DNA of 64,000 bases from DATBGS01 sp036557885 (GTDB taxonomy: Bacteria; Chloroflexota; Ktedonobacteria; Ktedonobacterales; DATBGS01). The stretch spans positions 1 to 64,000 of the forward strand of contig DATBGS010000024.1 of assembly GCA_036557885.1 (NCBI GenBank). The letters are read 5' to 3'. Shown here one piece after another: positions 50,631 through 58,568 of the stretch. Under the pieces are notes generated by a model. It did not search any database and had not been told where the DNA came from. It was given only the letters and a program-made list of their open reading frames with translations. Position 1 is the first letter of the stretch, and the number at the start of each line of letters is the position of its first letter. A program made the position numbers and the translations under genes.

Positions 50631-51989
50631 ATGCTGCGCATTGGCTCGGCGCAAGGCTTTTATGGCGATGATGTCCTGAAAGCCCTGCCCATGATCAAGG
50701 GCGGCCATGTGGATGTGGTCTGCTTTGAGGCGCTGGCCGAACTCACGCTGGCAATCCTGCAAAAAGACCGGCTGAAAGACCCGGCGCGCGGCTTCACCTG
50801 GGACATCCCCATCATTGCCGAAAAAATCCTGCCAGCCGCGTATGCGAAGCACATCCCGCTGATCACCAGCGGCGGCGGCCTCAACCCCACCGGCGCGGCA
50901 GACGTAGTACACGCCAAAGCCAAACAGCTAGGCTTACATGGCCTGAAGATCGCCACTGTCACAGGCGATGATCTGCTGCCCCGATTGTCCGAACTCATCG
51001 CGCAGGGCGAAACGCTGGCGAATATCGAAACGGGCGAACCGCTCTCGCTGGATGGCCCGCCCATCGTCACGGCCAGCGCCTACCTGGGCGCGTTCCCTAT
51101 TGTGGAGGCGCTGCGAGCAGGTGCGGATATTGTGATCACCGGGCGCGTGGCTGACCCCTGCCTCTACCTTGCGCCGATGATTCATCGCTACGGCTGGCAC
51201 GCGGACGACTGGAGCCGGCTGGCCTCCGGCATCGTGGCCGGGCACCTGCTGGAATGCACCGGGCAGGTCGTGGGCGGCAACAGCCTGGCGCTGGTGGATG
51301 AAATGGAGCCGGAGGCGCTGGCGCATCTGGGCTATCCCATCGCAGAAGTGGAAGAGGACGGCACGTTCGTCCTCACCAAAGTGCCCAACACGCCGGGGCG
51401 CGTCTCAGTTGAAACCGCCAAAGAGCAACTGCTCTACGAGATTCACGACCCACGCAGCTACATCACCCCCGATGTGATCGCCAACTTCACCACGCTCAAA
51501 CTTACACCTGATGGTCCGGACCGCGTGCGCGTGACGGGCGTCACCGGCAAACCCAAAACCGACTCGCTCAAGGTCAACGTGGGCCGCTTTGAGGGCTACA
51601 GCCGCGAACTGATCTTCACGATTGGCTGGCCCAAAGCGCGCCGCAAAGCCGAGCAACTGGCCGGCATGGTGCAGGCGGCCTGGAAGGGCCTGCCGCTGGA
51701 GCGCTGCGAGATTGATTATCTCGGCGTGAACAGCCTCTACGGAGCCATCGGCCAGCTTCCCGATGACCCGCTGGAGCTGGCGGTGCGCGTCAGCGCCATC
51801 GCCAAAGACCCCAACACGCTCAAGCAAGCCGTTCGACGCATGATGGCGCTGGGGCTGAGTGGACCCGCTGGCATGTCGGTTTCCGGGCTAACCGTTGGCG
51901 CAGAGCCGCGCCCGCTGCTGGGCCTCTGGCCCGCGCTCATCAGCCGTGATACAGTGCAGCATCATGTAGAACTTTGCGAGGTGGAATGA
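50631..51989 (+). CDS. atuA: AtuA family protein (acyclic terpene utilisation, DUF1446)
   Basis: Seen: the AtuA/DUF1446 core: RIGSAQGFYGDDVLKALPMI, VDVVCFEALAELTLAILQKDR, LITSGGGLNPTGAADVV, TASAYLGAFPIVEALRAGADIVITGRVADP, VVGGNSLALVDEMEPEALAHLGYPIAE and CEIDYLGVNSLYG. 452 aa. AtuA is needed for acyclic-terpene (citronellol/geraniol) growth in Pseudomonas, but its biochemical activity is not established; homologs also sit beside methylcrotonyl-CoA carboxylase genes in many other bacteria. ATG behind AAAGGAGGGCGCGCT. Its stop overlaps or adjoins the start of the small partner gene. Confidence 0.88.
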   Translation: MLRIGSAQGFYGDDVLKALPMIKGGHVDVVCFEALAELTLAILQKDRLKDPARGFTWDIPIIAEKILPAAYAKHIPLITSGGGLNPTGAADVVHAKAKQLGLHGLKIATVTGDDLLPRLSELIAQGETLANIETGEPLSLDGPPIVTASAYLGAFPIVEALRAGADIVITGRVADPCLYLAPMIHRYGWHADDWSRLASGIVAGHLLECTGQVVGGNSLALVDEMEPEALAHLGYPIAEVEEDGTFVLTKVPNTPGRVSVETAKEQLLYEIHDPRSYITPDVIANFTTLKLTPDGPDRVRVTGVTGKPKTDSLKVNVGRFEGYSRELIFTIGWPKARRKAEQLAGMVQAAWKGLPLERCEIDYLGVNSLYGAIGQLPDDPLELAVRVSAIAKDPNTLKQAVRRMMALGLSGPAGMSVSGLTVGAEPRPLLGLWPALISRDTVQHHVELCEVE

Positions 51990-52315
51990 TGAGCCAACAG
52001 CATCGCCCGGTGCGCCGCCTCTACGATCTTGCCTACGGGCGCTCTGGCGACAAGGGCAACATCTGCAACGTCAGCGTGATTGCTCGCTCGCCAGAAGCCT
52101 ACCGCGAACTCAAAGCAAAGCTGACGCCAGAGCGCGTCAAAGCGCACCTGGGGCCGCTGGTCAAGGGCAAGGTTGAACGCTTCGACCTGGACAATATCGA
52201 GGCGTTTAACTTTGTGCTGCACGAGGCGCTGGACGGCGGCGGCACGCGCTCGCTACGCCTTGACGCCCTGGGCAAATCAATGGCGGGCGCATTACTCTAT
52301 ATGGAGCTTGATTGA
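51989..52315 (+). CDS. AtuA-associated small domain protein, 108 aa
   Basis: Seen: MSQQHRPVRRLYDLAYGRSG then DKGNICNVSVIARSPEAYRELK, RVKAHLGPLVKGKVERFDLDN, and EAFNFVLHEALDGGGTRSLRLDALGKSMAG. This matches the small domain that is either fused to the C-terminus of AtuA or encoded just after it (an AtuA-like ferredoxin-fold domain in current databases). Two ATGs are in tandem; the second is better spaced from GAGGTGG. The gene overlaps the AtuA stop and its own stop overlaps the hydratase start, so the proteins are probably made in equal amounts and form a complex. Confidence 0.85.
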   Translation: MSQQHRPVRRLYDLAYGRSGDKGNICNVSVIARSPEAYRELKAKLTPERVKAHLGPLVKGKVERFDLDNIEAFNFVLHEALDGGGTRSLRLDALGKSMAGALLYMELD

Positions 52316-53091
52316 TGGAATACGAAACGCTGGCGATTGCCTGCGCCGGGTCGGTGGCAACGGTCACGCTCAACCGGCCCGACGCCCGCAACGCCATGAG
52401 CCATCAAATGGTGGCGGATATGCTGCACTTCTTTCAGAGCATCCGCAACAATCGCAGCATTCGCGTCGTCGTCATTCGCGCCGCTGGCAAAACCTTCTGC
52501 GCGGGCGGCGACATCCGCGACCTGAGCACGCCGCGTTCAGCAGAAGAGGAAAAAGAAGCTATCTCCCGGCTGGATACGATGCTGCGCGCCGTCAATCGCG
52601 CCCCGCAGGTCGTCATCGAGCGCGTGCATGGCGCGGTGATGGGCGGCGGCATCGGGCTAGTCTGCGTCTCGGATATTGCCATTGCCAGCGCGTCTGCCCG
52701 CTTTGCCCTGCCAGAAGTGCGCCTGGGGATCGTGCCCTCGCTGATCTCGCCATTTGTCATAGAGCGCCTTGGCCTTACTCAGACCCGCCGCTGGATGCTC
52801 ACCGGCACCACGTTTGATGGAAAAGCAGCGCAAGCCGTTGGCCTGGTCCACGAAGTCTGCGAAGAGGCCGAACTAGACGAGCGCGTGGCTGCCATCACGC
52901 ATGAGGTGCTGCAATGTTCGCCAAACGCGCTGGCCGAATGCAAAAAGCTGCTCTTTGAGGTGATGGAAAACCAAGAATCTCTGACCTATCGCGTTGAACT
53001 CCTGAATCGCCTGCGCCGCAGCGAAGAGGGCCAGGAAGGGATGCTGGCCTTCTTGCAGAAGCGCCCGGCACGTTGGGTGCCTGAATCATGA
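52315..53091 (+). CDS. Enoyl-CoA hydratase/isomerase family protein
   Basis: Hydrates a 2-enoyl-CoA; expected substrate 3-methylglutaconyl-CoA or isohexenyl-glutaconyl-CoA. Seen: ATVTLNRPDARNAMSH, the oxyanion-hole regions VIRAAGKTFCAGGDIRDLS and ERVHGAVMGGGIGLVCVSDI, and the two Glu region ALPEVRLGIVPSLISPF, with GLVHEVC further on. 258 aa, normal for crotonases. The Glu in PEVRLG is retained. ATG overlaps the previous stop by one base, and its own end overlaps the carboxylase alpha start (ATGA), so translational coupling is likely. Comparable to liuC/atuE. Confidence 0.9.
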   Translation: MEYETLAIACAGSVATVTLNRPDARNAMSHQMVADMLHFFQSIRNNRSIRVVVIRAAGKTFCAGGDIRDLSTPRSAEEEKEAISRLDTMLRAVNRAPQVVIERVHGAVMGGGIGLVCVSDIAIASASARFALPEVRLGIVPSLISPFVIERLGLTQTRRWMLTGTTFDGKAAQAVGLVHEVCEEAELDERVAAITHEVLQCSPNALAECKKLLFEVMENQESLTYRVELLNRLRRSEEGQEGMLAFLQKRPARWVPES

Positions 53092-55076
53092 CCATCATCC
53101 GTAAAGTTCTCGTCGCCAATCGCGGCGAAATCGCCTGCCGCATCACGCGCACCTGCCACAGCATGGGCATTGCCACCGTTGCCGTCTATTCCACGATTGA
53201 CCAGGGGGCGCGGCATGTGCAGGAGGCCGATGAAGCCATCCACATTGGCGACAATCCGGCCACCGCTTCCTATCTCAACATTCCGGCAATTGTTGAAGCG
53301 GCGCGACGCAGCAGGGCTGATGCCATCCACCCTGGCTATGGTTTTCTGGCGGAAAACGCCGATCTTGCCACAGCTTGCGAGGACACCGGGTTTATCTTTA
53401 TTGGCCCCACGCCCAAAGCCATCAAAGCGATGGGCAACAAGCGCGAGGCCAAGCTGCTGATGCAGGCAGCAGGCGTGCCCGTCGTTTCAGGCTACCAGAG
53501 CGAAGACCAGAGCGACACAACGCTCATTGAAGCGGCGGGCAAGATCGGTTATCCCATCATGGTCAAGGCGGCGGCAGGCGGCGGGGGCAAGGGCATGCGC
53601 GTTGTGACTGAGCCAGGAGCGCTCCCAGACGCGCTGGCTGCTGCCCGGCGCGAATCGCTCAGCGCCTTTGGCGATGATTCGCTGCTGCTGGAGCGCGTCA
53701 TTGCGCCCGCCCGCCATATCGAATTTCAGATAATTGGCGACCAGCACGGCAGCATCATCCACCTGGGCGAGCGCGAATGCACCATCCAGCGCCGCCACCA
53801 GAAGATCATCGAAGAAACTCCCTCTACTGCCCTGAATCCAGAACTGCGCGAGCGCATGGGCCAGGCCGCCGTCACCGTTGGGCGCACCATCGGCTATACG
53901 AATGCCGGTACAGTTGAATTTATTCTGGACGAGGCGGGCAACTTCTACTTCCTCGAAGTGAACACCCGCCTTCAGGTAGAGCATCCCGTCACCGAATACG
54001 TCACCGGCCTTGATCTGGTGCGCTGGCAGATTCAGGTGGCCGAAGGCCGCCCGCTGCCGCTCAGCCAGGATGTACTGCGCTTCAGCGGCCACGCCATCGA
54101 GTGCCGCGTCTATGCTGAAGACCCGGACAACGGGTTCCTGCCCGCCACCGGCGACATCCTGCTCTGGCGTGCGCCGGAGGGCGACGGCGTACGCGTGGAC
54201 GCGGGCGTGCAATCTGGCGGCGTCGTCTCGATCTATTACGACCCCATGATTGCCAAGATCATCGCGCATGGCGCAGACCGCGCCGAGGCGCTGCGCCGCA
54301 TGGACCGCGCCCTCAGCCAGACAACCCTGATGGGCGTGCGCAACAATATCGCCTTTCTGCGCCGCGTCCTCTTCCATCCAGAACATGTCGCGGGCCGCCT
54401 CAGCACCAGCTTCATTGAGCAGCATCTCTCTGGTGAACCATTCATCGCCGCCGTTTCGCCGCCCGCGCTGATCGCCGCCTCGCTCGCGCACTATCTGGTA
54501 GGAGCCAGCGCGCACGGCCACTGGCGCAACAATACCAACTTCCCCATCACCTACCGCTTCAAAGGCGAGGGCAATCAGGAGCTTGAATGTCGGCTCTTGC
54601 CGTGCAGGGATGGCAGCTTTCAGAGCGTTACAACCATAGCAGGAAGCGAAACCAGCCAGCAGGTCGAAGTGGTAGACTATCACGCTCCTGATCTGCGCTT
54701 CTCGCTGGCTGGGCACATCCAGAGCGCCGTCGTTGTGGCCGCGCCGCAGCATCGCTTCTGGGTGCAGGTGGACAGCGCAACCTCGGTGCTGACCTGGCTT
54801 TCGCCGCTGCCAGAACCGGACGAGCGCCGCGAAGGACATGGCTCATTGCGCGCGCCCATGCCCGGCACGGTTCGCGCTGTATTGGCCGAGCCAGGCCAGA
54901 CTGTACGCAAGGGCGAAGTCCTGATGCTGCTGGAGGCCATGAAGATGGAGCATTCCATCCGCGCGCCCTACGACGGCACCGTCACCAGCGTTGCCCATCA
55001 GCGCGGCGACATGGTGCAGGCCGACGCGGTGCTGCTGGAGATAGAAGCGACGAAGAAAGAAGAAAGTGATGGATAA
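53088..55076 (+). CDS. Acyl-CoA carboxylase alpha subunit (biotin carboxylase plus biotin carrier)
   Basis: Carboxylates its own biotin using ATP and bicarbonate and feeds the beta subunit. Seen: biotin carboxylase domains (1-450) with KVLVANRGEIACRITRTC, HPGYGFLAENADLA, the ATP-grasp loop KAAAGGGGKGMRVV, ERDCTIQRRHQK-like GERECTIQRRHQKIIEE, FLEVNTRLQVEHPVTE and AIECRVYAEDP, a middle BT-like domain and a C-terminal biotinyl domain with EAMKMEHSIRAP (biotin Lys619). 662 aa matches MccA/LiuD/AtuF. ATGA overlap with the hydratase. The purine-rich word ACGAAGAAAGAAGAAAGT lies in its last codons. Confidence 0.93.
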   Translation: MTIIRKVLVANRGEIACRITRTCHSMGIATVAVYSTIDQGARHVQEADEAIHIGDNPATASYLNIPAIVEAARRSRADAIHPGYGFLAENADLATACEDTGFIFIGPTPKAIKAMGNKREAKLLMQAAGVPVVSGYQSEDQSDTTLIEAAGKIGYPIMVKAAAGGGGKGMRVVTEPGALPDALAAARRESLSAFGDDSLLLERVIAPARHIEFQIIGDQHGSIIHLGERECTIQRRHQKIIEETPSTALNPELRERMGQAAVTVGRTIGYTNAGTVEFILDEAGNFYFLEVNTRLQVEHPVTEYVTGLDLVRWQIQVAEGRPLPLSQDVLRFSGHAIECRVYAEDPDNGFLPATGDILLWRAPEGDGVRVDAGVQSGGVVSIYYDPMIAKIIAHGADRAEALRRMDRALSQTTLMGVRNNIAFLRRVLFHPEHVAGRLSTSFIEQHLSGEPFIAAVSPPALIAASLAHYLVGASAHGHWRNNTNFPITYRFKGEGNQELECRLLPCRDGSFQSVTTIAGSETSQQVEVVDYHAPDLRFSLAGHIQSAVVVAAPQHRFWVQVDSATSVLTWLSPLPEPDERREGHGSLRAPMPGTVRAVLAEPGQTVRKGEVLMLLEAMKMEHSIRAPYDGTVTSVAHQRGDMVQADAVLLEIEATKKEESDG

Positions 55077-55935
55077 ATCCTACTGGCAAGCCATCGTAGA
55101 TGCTGAATACGCTGTGCCCGCCAATCGCTCGGTTGCCGAACTCACACCCGAACTACTCTCCATGCTCGGTTCCAGCGACCCGCACCTGCGTGACAAATAC
55201 GCCTATCCCATCCTGGCTATCTGGCTCAGCAAGGGGCTGTATAATCTGCAAGAAACGCGGGCAATGACTCTGCAACTGCTCTCCAACCTGAGCATGGGCC
55301 TTGGCGAGCAAGGCACCGATACGGTCTTTTTGCGCGCCTTCTCTGCTCTGATGCTGGCCGAAGTTGTCCATCAAGATAACAAACGCTCGTTCTTAAACGA
55401 GAGTGATGTGCGGCACATTCTGGAGCAGGCGTTGGCGTACTATCCCGCCGAGCGCGACCTGCGCGGCTATCTGCCTGGCCCAGGCTGGGCGCATGCTGTC
55501 GCGCATGGCGCCGATCTACTCTGGGTGCTCTCCGCCAGCCGCTACCTGGAGGCTGCCGATCTTGAGCGCGTGCTGGATGCGCTCGCCAGCAAAATTGCGC
55601 CGCCTGCTGCCCATGTCTACCTCTTCAACGAAGACCAGCGTATGGTACGCGCAACGCTTGGCGTCTTGCGGCGCGACCTGCTCTCGACTGACTACTTCAA
55701 GGGCTGGCTCGAACTGCTGACCAATCACGAAGGCCATAGGGTTAGCATCGAAAAGTTCCTTGATGGCGAGCCGCCCATGATCGCTTCTGAGGTCAACGTC
55801 AGCCTGCTGCACAACACTCGCCAGTTTCTCTCCGCCCTCTATCTGCACCTCACCACCGACGAAGACCCTCCCGCTAACTCAGGTGATCTGGCATTGTTGG
55901 TGCTGGAATCCCTCAAGCCAATGAATACCTGGTAA
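55069..55935 (+). CDS. DUF2785 domain protein, 288 aa
   Basis: Seen: helical repeat-like sequence with the DUF2785 pattern: RDKYAYPILAIWLSKGL, GLGEQGTDTVFLRAFSALMLAEVV, ESDVRHILEQALAYYPAERDLRGYLPGPGWAHAVAHGADLLWVL, and a tail with HNTRQFLSALYLHL. The family is soluble and of unknown function, with conserved His residues in GWAHAVAHGADLL that look like a metal or active site. ATG overlaps the end of the carboxylase alpha gene by 8 nt, with the purine-rich run as ribosome site. It is the last gene of the long operon; no pathway role is established. Confidence 0.85.
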   Translation: MDKSYWQAIVDAEYAVPANRSVAELTPELLSMLGSSDPHLRDKYAYPILAIWLSKGLYNLQETRAMTLQLLSNLSMGLGEQGTDTVFLRAFSALMLAEVVHQDNKRSFLNESDVRHILEQALAYYPAERDLRGYLPGPGWAHAVAHGADLLWVLSASRYLEAADLERVLDALASKIAPPAAHVYLFNEDQRMVRATLGVLRRDLLSTDYFKGWLELLTNHEGHRVSIEKFLDGEPPMIASEVNVSLLHNTRQFLSALYLHLTTDEDPPANSGDLALLVLESLKPMNTW

Positions 55936-55976
55936 CTTTTCCTGGAGCATCGGTCAAGAAGTGATGTATTCGTCCC

Positions 55977-56036
55977 AGTCCGCGCAGGCGGGCTTCGTGG
56001 CGGAACGCCTCTAGCCGCGATTTTAATCGCCAGGCT
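55977..56036 (+). repeat. 60-bp dispersed repeat, copy 2
   Basis: 55/60 identical and same orientation as the copy at 50553. It follows the DUF2785 stop by 41 nt and precedes the MarR promoter. The two copies bracket the atuA-to-DUF2785 part of the operon. Confidence 0.8.
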
Positions 56037-56060
56037 GAGGGAAATTCAGTGCCTTTCCTC

Positions 56061-56090
56061 TTGACTGAGCCATACAGAAGCCCTTATAAT
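56061..56090 (+). promoter_or_regulatory. Sigma-70-type promoter upstream of the MarR gene
   Basis: TTGACT (56061-56066), an 18-bp spacer and a perfect TATAAT (56085-56090), in an AT-rich patch that differs from its surroundings. The MarR start is 145 nt downstream, leaving a long leader with AT-rich TTAATTTGCTTATTTAATTA just after the -10. Confidence 0.65.
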
Positions 56091-56234
56091 TTAATTTGCT
56101 TATTTAATTATCTCCCAATCCATTTTTAAGGGAGCGTTTCAGCACAGGGGACAGAAGCACAGAGATGATCCATGCTCCCCTTGACTCTGCCGTTACGTCA
56201 TCGTTTATCATGCTTCAGTTGGGAGGGGAAGCGT

Positions 56235-56714
56235 ATGCACAGTGTTGAGGGCGCCGATCCCACGACGCAAAAACTGATGCGGGCGCTCATTCAGTTTCGC
56301 CAGGCATCCTGGCACGAGCGCATGGTTGCCGGATGCACGCCCAGCGAAATCCGCGTCCTATTTTGCATCAAAAGAGCCGTGAAGCCCGACGCCTCGCAAC
56401 TCAAAGTCTCGGAGATTAGCAAGCTGCTGCACGTCACGCCGCCAACCGTCACGCAAACCATCAAAAGCCTGGAAGCGAGCGGATTAATTGAACGCACCAG
56501 CGACCCATCAGACCGTCGTGTGGTTGGTATTACCCTCACCATGAAAGGCGATCTGGTCATTGTGCAAGCCGCAGATGTGTTTGCAAGCTCTTTACATGGA
56601 CTCATGGAATATCTGGGCGAGGAACAAAGCCATCAGCTTGCAGAACTCTTAACCAAAGTCGTGCGCTATTACCGCGAGAAAGCCGCCTGGACGGATGACC
56701 AATGGCTAACATAA
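56235..56714 (+). CDS. MarR-family transcriptional regulator, 159 aa
   Basis: A dimeric DNA-binding repressor, probably released by a small hydrophobic ligand. Seen: helix 1 (TQKLMRALIQFRQASW), a winged helix-turn-helix with LKVSEISKLLHVTPPTVTQTIKSLEASGLIER, the wing RTSDPSDRRVVGITLT and a C-terminal dimerisation helix. DPSDRR is the MarR wing signature. ATG after GGGAGGGG; the frame extends 21 codons upstream without family likeness. It lies 126 nt upstream of a heterodimeric ABC exporter on the same strand. The paired palindromes in that spacer are its likely operator. Confidence 0.9.
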   Translation: MHSVEGADPTTQKLMRALIQFRQASWHERMVAGCTPSEIRVLFCIKRAVKPDASQLKVSEISKLLHVTPPTVTQTIKSLEASGLIERTSDPSDRRVVGITLTMKGDLVIVQAADVFASSLHGLMEYLGEEQSHQLAELLTKVVRYYREKAAWTDDQWLT

Positions 56715-56749
56715 AAGCGTGCAGCAGAGAAAATTCCCTACCATTCCTG

Positions 56750-56797
56750 TTGACTTTTCAGCAAAAATACGATATATCTTTACTGACACGATATATC
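56750..56797 (+). promoter_or_regulatory. ABC-exporter promoter with paired GATATATC palindromes (likely MarR operator)
   Basis: TTGACT (56750-56755), 17 bp, TATATC (56773-56778). Two identical ACGATATATCTT words occur; their 8-bp palindromes GATATATC lie at 56771-56778 and 56790-56797, 19 bp apart, so one covers the -10 and the other the start of transcription. This is a typical place for repression by a dimeric regulator, and the only nearby regulator is the MarR protein. Operator use is inferred. Confidence 0.65.
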
Positions 56798-56840
56798 TTG
56801 ATATAACGCAAGTGCGCCTCACGAAAGGAGAGGGACAGCG

Positions 56841-58568
56841 GTGATACGGTTATTCCGCTTTCTAAAACCCTACCGTATGCAAGTGGTAGCGGTGACGGTG
56901 CTGGTCTTCCTGCAATCCCTGGCAAACCTCTATCTGCCAACGCTCATGGCAGACATTGTGAACAAGGGCATTGTGACGGGAGACACTGACTACATCTGGC
57001 GTGTGGGCGGCTATATGCTGCTGGTGACGGTTGGCGGCACCATCTGCGCCATTATCGGCATCTACTTTTCCGCCAGAGTCGCCACCGGCTTTGGGCGCAT
57101 CGTCCGGGCCAAAATCTTTACGCGGGTGCAAAGTTTCTCGCTGCACGAGTTTGATACCGTCAGCACCGCGTCGCTTATCACCCGCACCACCAACGACACC
57201 ACCCAGGTGCAGATGGTGTTGGTCATCATCCTCAACATGATGATCAGCGCGCCCATGACCATGATTGGCGGCATCATCCTGGCAATCAACCAGGATGCCA
57301 CGCTCTCCTGGATTTTCGTGGTGATCATTCCTATCCTGGTCGGCGCGATCTTGCTGATCATGCGCGCGGCGCTTCCTCTCTTCCGCGTCATTCAGATCAA
57401 GCTGGATAAGATCAACCTGATTCTGGATGAATTGCTGACAGGCGTGCGCGTCATTCGCGCCTTTGACCGCAACAACTACGAAACGCGGCGCTTTGACGAG
57501 GCCAACGTAGACCTGACCCAAATCTCCATTAAGGTCAACCAGATTGTTGCCATTCTCTTCCCTACGATGATGCTGGTGCTGAATATGTCCAGCGTGGCGA
57601 TTCTCTGGTTTGGCGCTATCCGCATTGATAACGGACAGATGGACGTAGGTGCGCTGTTCGCGTTCCTGCAATATGCCATACAAATCCTCTTCTCGGTGCT
57701 GATGGTTTCGATGCTGTTCATCATGCTGCCACGCGCAGCGGCCTCCGCCACGCGCATCAACGAAGTGCTGGCAATCGAGCCGGAAATCAAGGATGCTGAG
57801 AACGTCAGGCGGGCCGAGGAACAGCGCGGCTACGTCGAGTTTCAAGATGTCACCTTCAGCTATCCCGGCGCGGAAGAGCCAGCCATCTCCAACATCTCGT
57901 TTAGCGCCCGGCCTGGGCAGGTGACGGCGATTATTGGCGGCACAGGTTCGGGCAAATCCACGCTGGTCAACCTGATTCCGCGCTTCTACGACATTGACAG
58001 CGGCGCGGTCCTGGTGGATGGAGAGGATGTGCGCGAGATGGCGCAGGAGCACCTGCGCGCTAAGATCGGCTACGTGCCCCAGAAAGCTGTCCTCTTCTCC
58101 GGCACGATTGATGGAAACATTCGCTATGGCAAGCAAGAGGCATCCGAGGATGATATACAGCACGCGCTGGATGTGGCCCAGGCCAGCGAATTTGTGAATG
58201 AGATGAAAGAGGGCATCTACTCGGTGATTGCGCAGGGCGGCACCAACGTCTCTGGCGGCCAGAAGCAGCGCCTCTCGATTGCCCGCGCTCTGGTGAGGCA
58301 GCCCGAAATCTACATCTTTGATGACACCTTTGGCGCGCTGGACTTTAAGACCGACGCCCGGCTGCGGGCCGCGCTGAAAAGCGAAACCAGAGAGGCCACC
58401 GTGCTCATCGTGGCGCAGCGCGTCAGCACCGTGATGGATGCCGACCAGATTATTGTGCTGGATGAGGGGCGCGTCGCTGGCATCGGCACGCATCGGGAAC
58501 TGATGAAGACCAGCGATGTCTATCGTGAAATCGTCTCCTCGCAGCTTTCTTTGGAGGAAATTGCATGA
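56841..58568 (+). CDS. ABC exporter half-transporter with degenerate Walker B (first subunit)
   Basis: Forms, with the next gene, a heterodimeric type IV (MsbA/BmrCD-like) exporter of drugs or lipids. Seen: six helices in residues 15-300 (ABC_membrane), then an ATP-binding domain with Walker A IIGGTGSGKSTLVN near 375, the Q-loop IGYVPQKAVLF, signature NVSGGQKQRLSIARAL and Walker B IYIFDDTFGALD. The residue after the Walker B Asp is Asp, not the catalytic Glu, marking the inactive site of asymmetric exporters such as TM287/288. 575 aa. GTG after AAAGGAGAGGG. Stop overlaps the next start. Confidence 0.92.
   Translation: MIRLFRFLKPYRMQVVAVTVLVFLQSLANLYLPTLMADIVNKGIVTGDTDYIWRVGGYMLLVTVGGTICAIIGIYFSARVATGFGRIVRAKIFTRVQSFSLHEFDTVSTASLITRTTNDTTQVQMVLVIILNMMISAPMTMIGGIILAINQDATLSWIFVVIIPILVGAILLIMRAALPLFRVIQIKLDKINLILDELLTGVRVIRAFDRNNYETRRFDEANVDLTQISIKVNQIVAILFPTMMLVLNMSSVAILWFGAIRIDNGQMDVGALFAFLQYAIQILFSVLMVSMLFIMLPRAAASATRINEVLAIEPEIKDAENVRRAEEQRGYVEFQDVTFSYPGAEEPAISNISFSARPGQVTAIIGGTGSGKSTLVNLIPRFYDIDSGAVLVDGEDVREMAQEHLRAKIGYVPQKAVLFSGTIDGNIRYGKQEASEDDIQHALDVAQASEFVNEMKEGIYSVIAQGGTNVSGGQKQRLSIARALVRQPEIYIFDDTFGALDFKTDARLRAALKSETREATVLIVAQRVSTVMDADQIIVLDEGRVAGIGTHRELMKTSDVYREIVSSQLSLEEIA

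Noticed and set aside
53487..54839. 450-codon minus-strand frame over the carboxylase alpha gene
   Set aside because: Antisense shadow of a complete biotin carboxylase.
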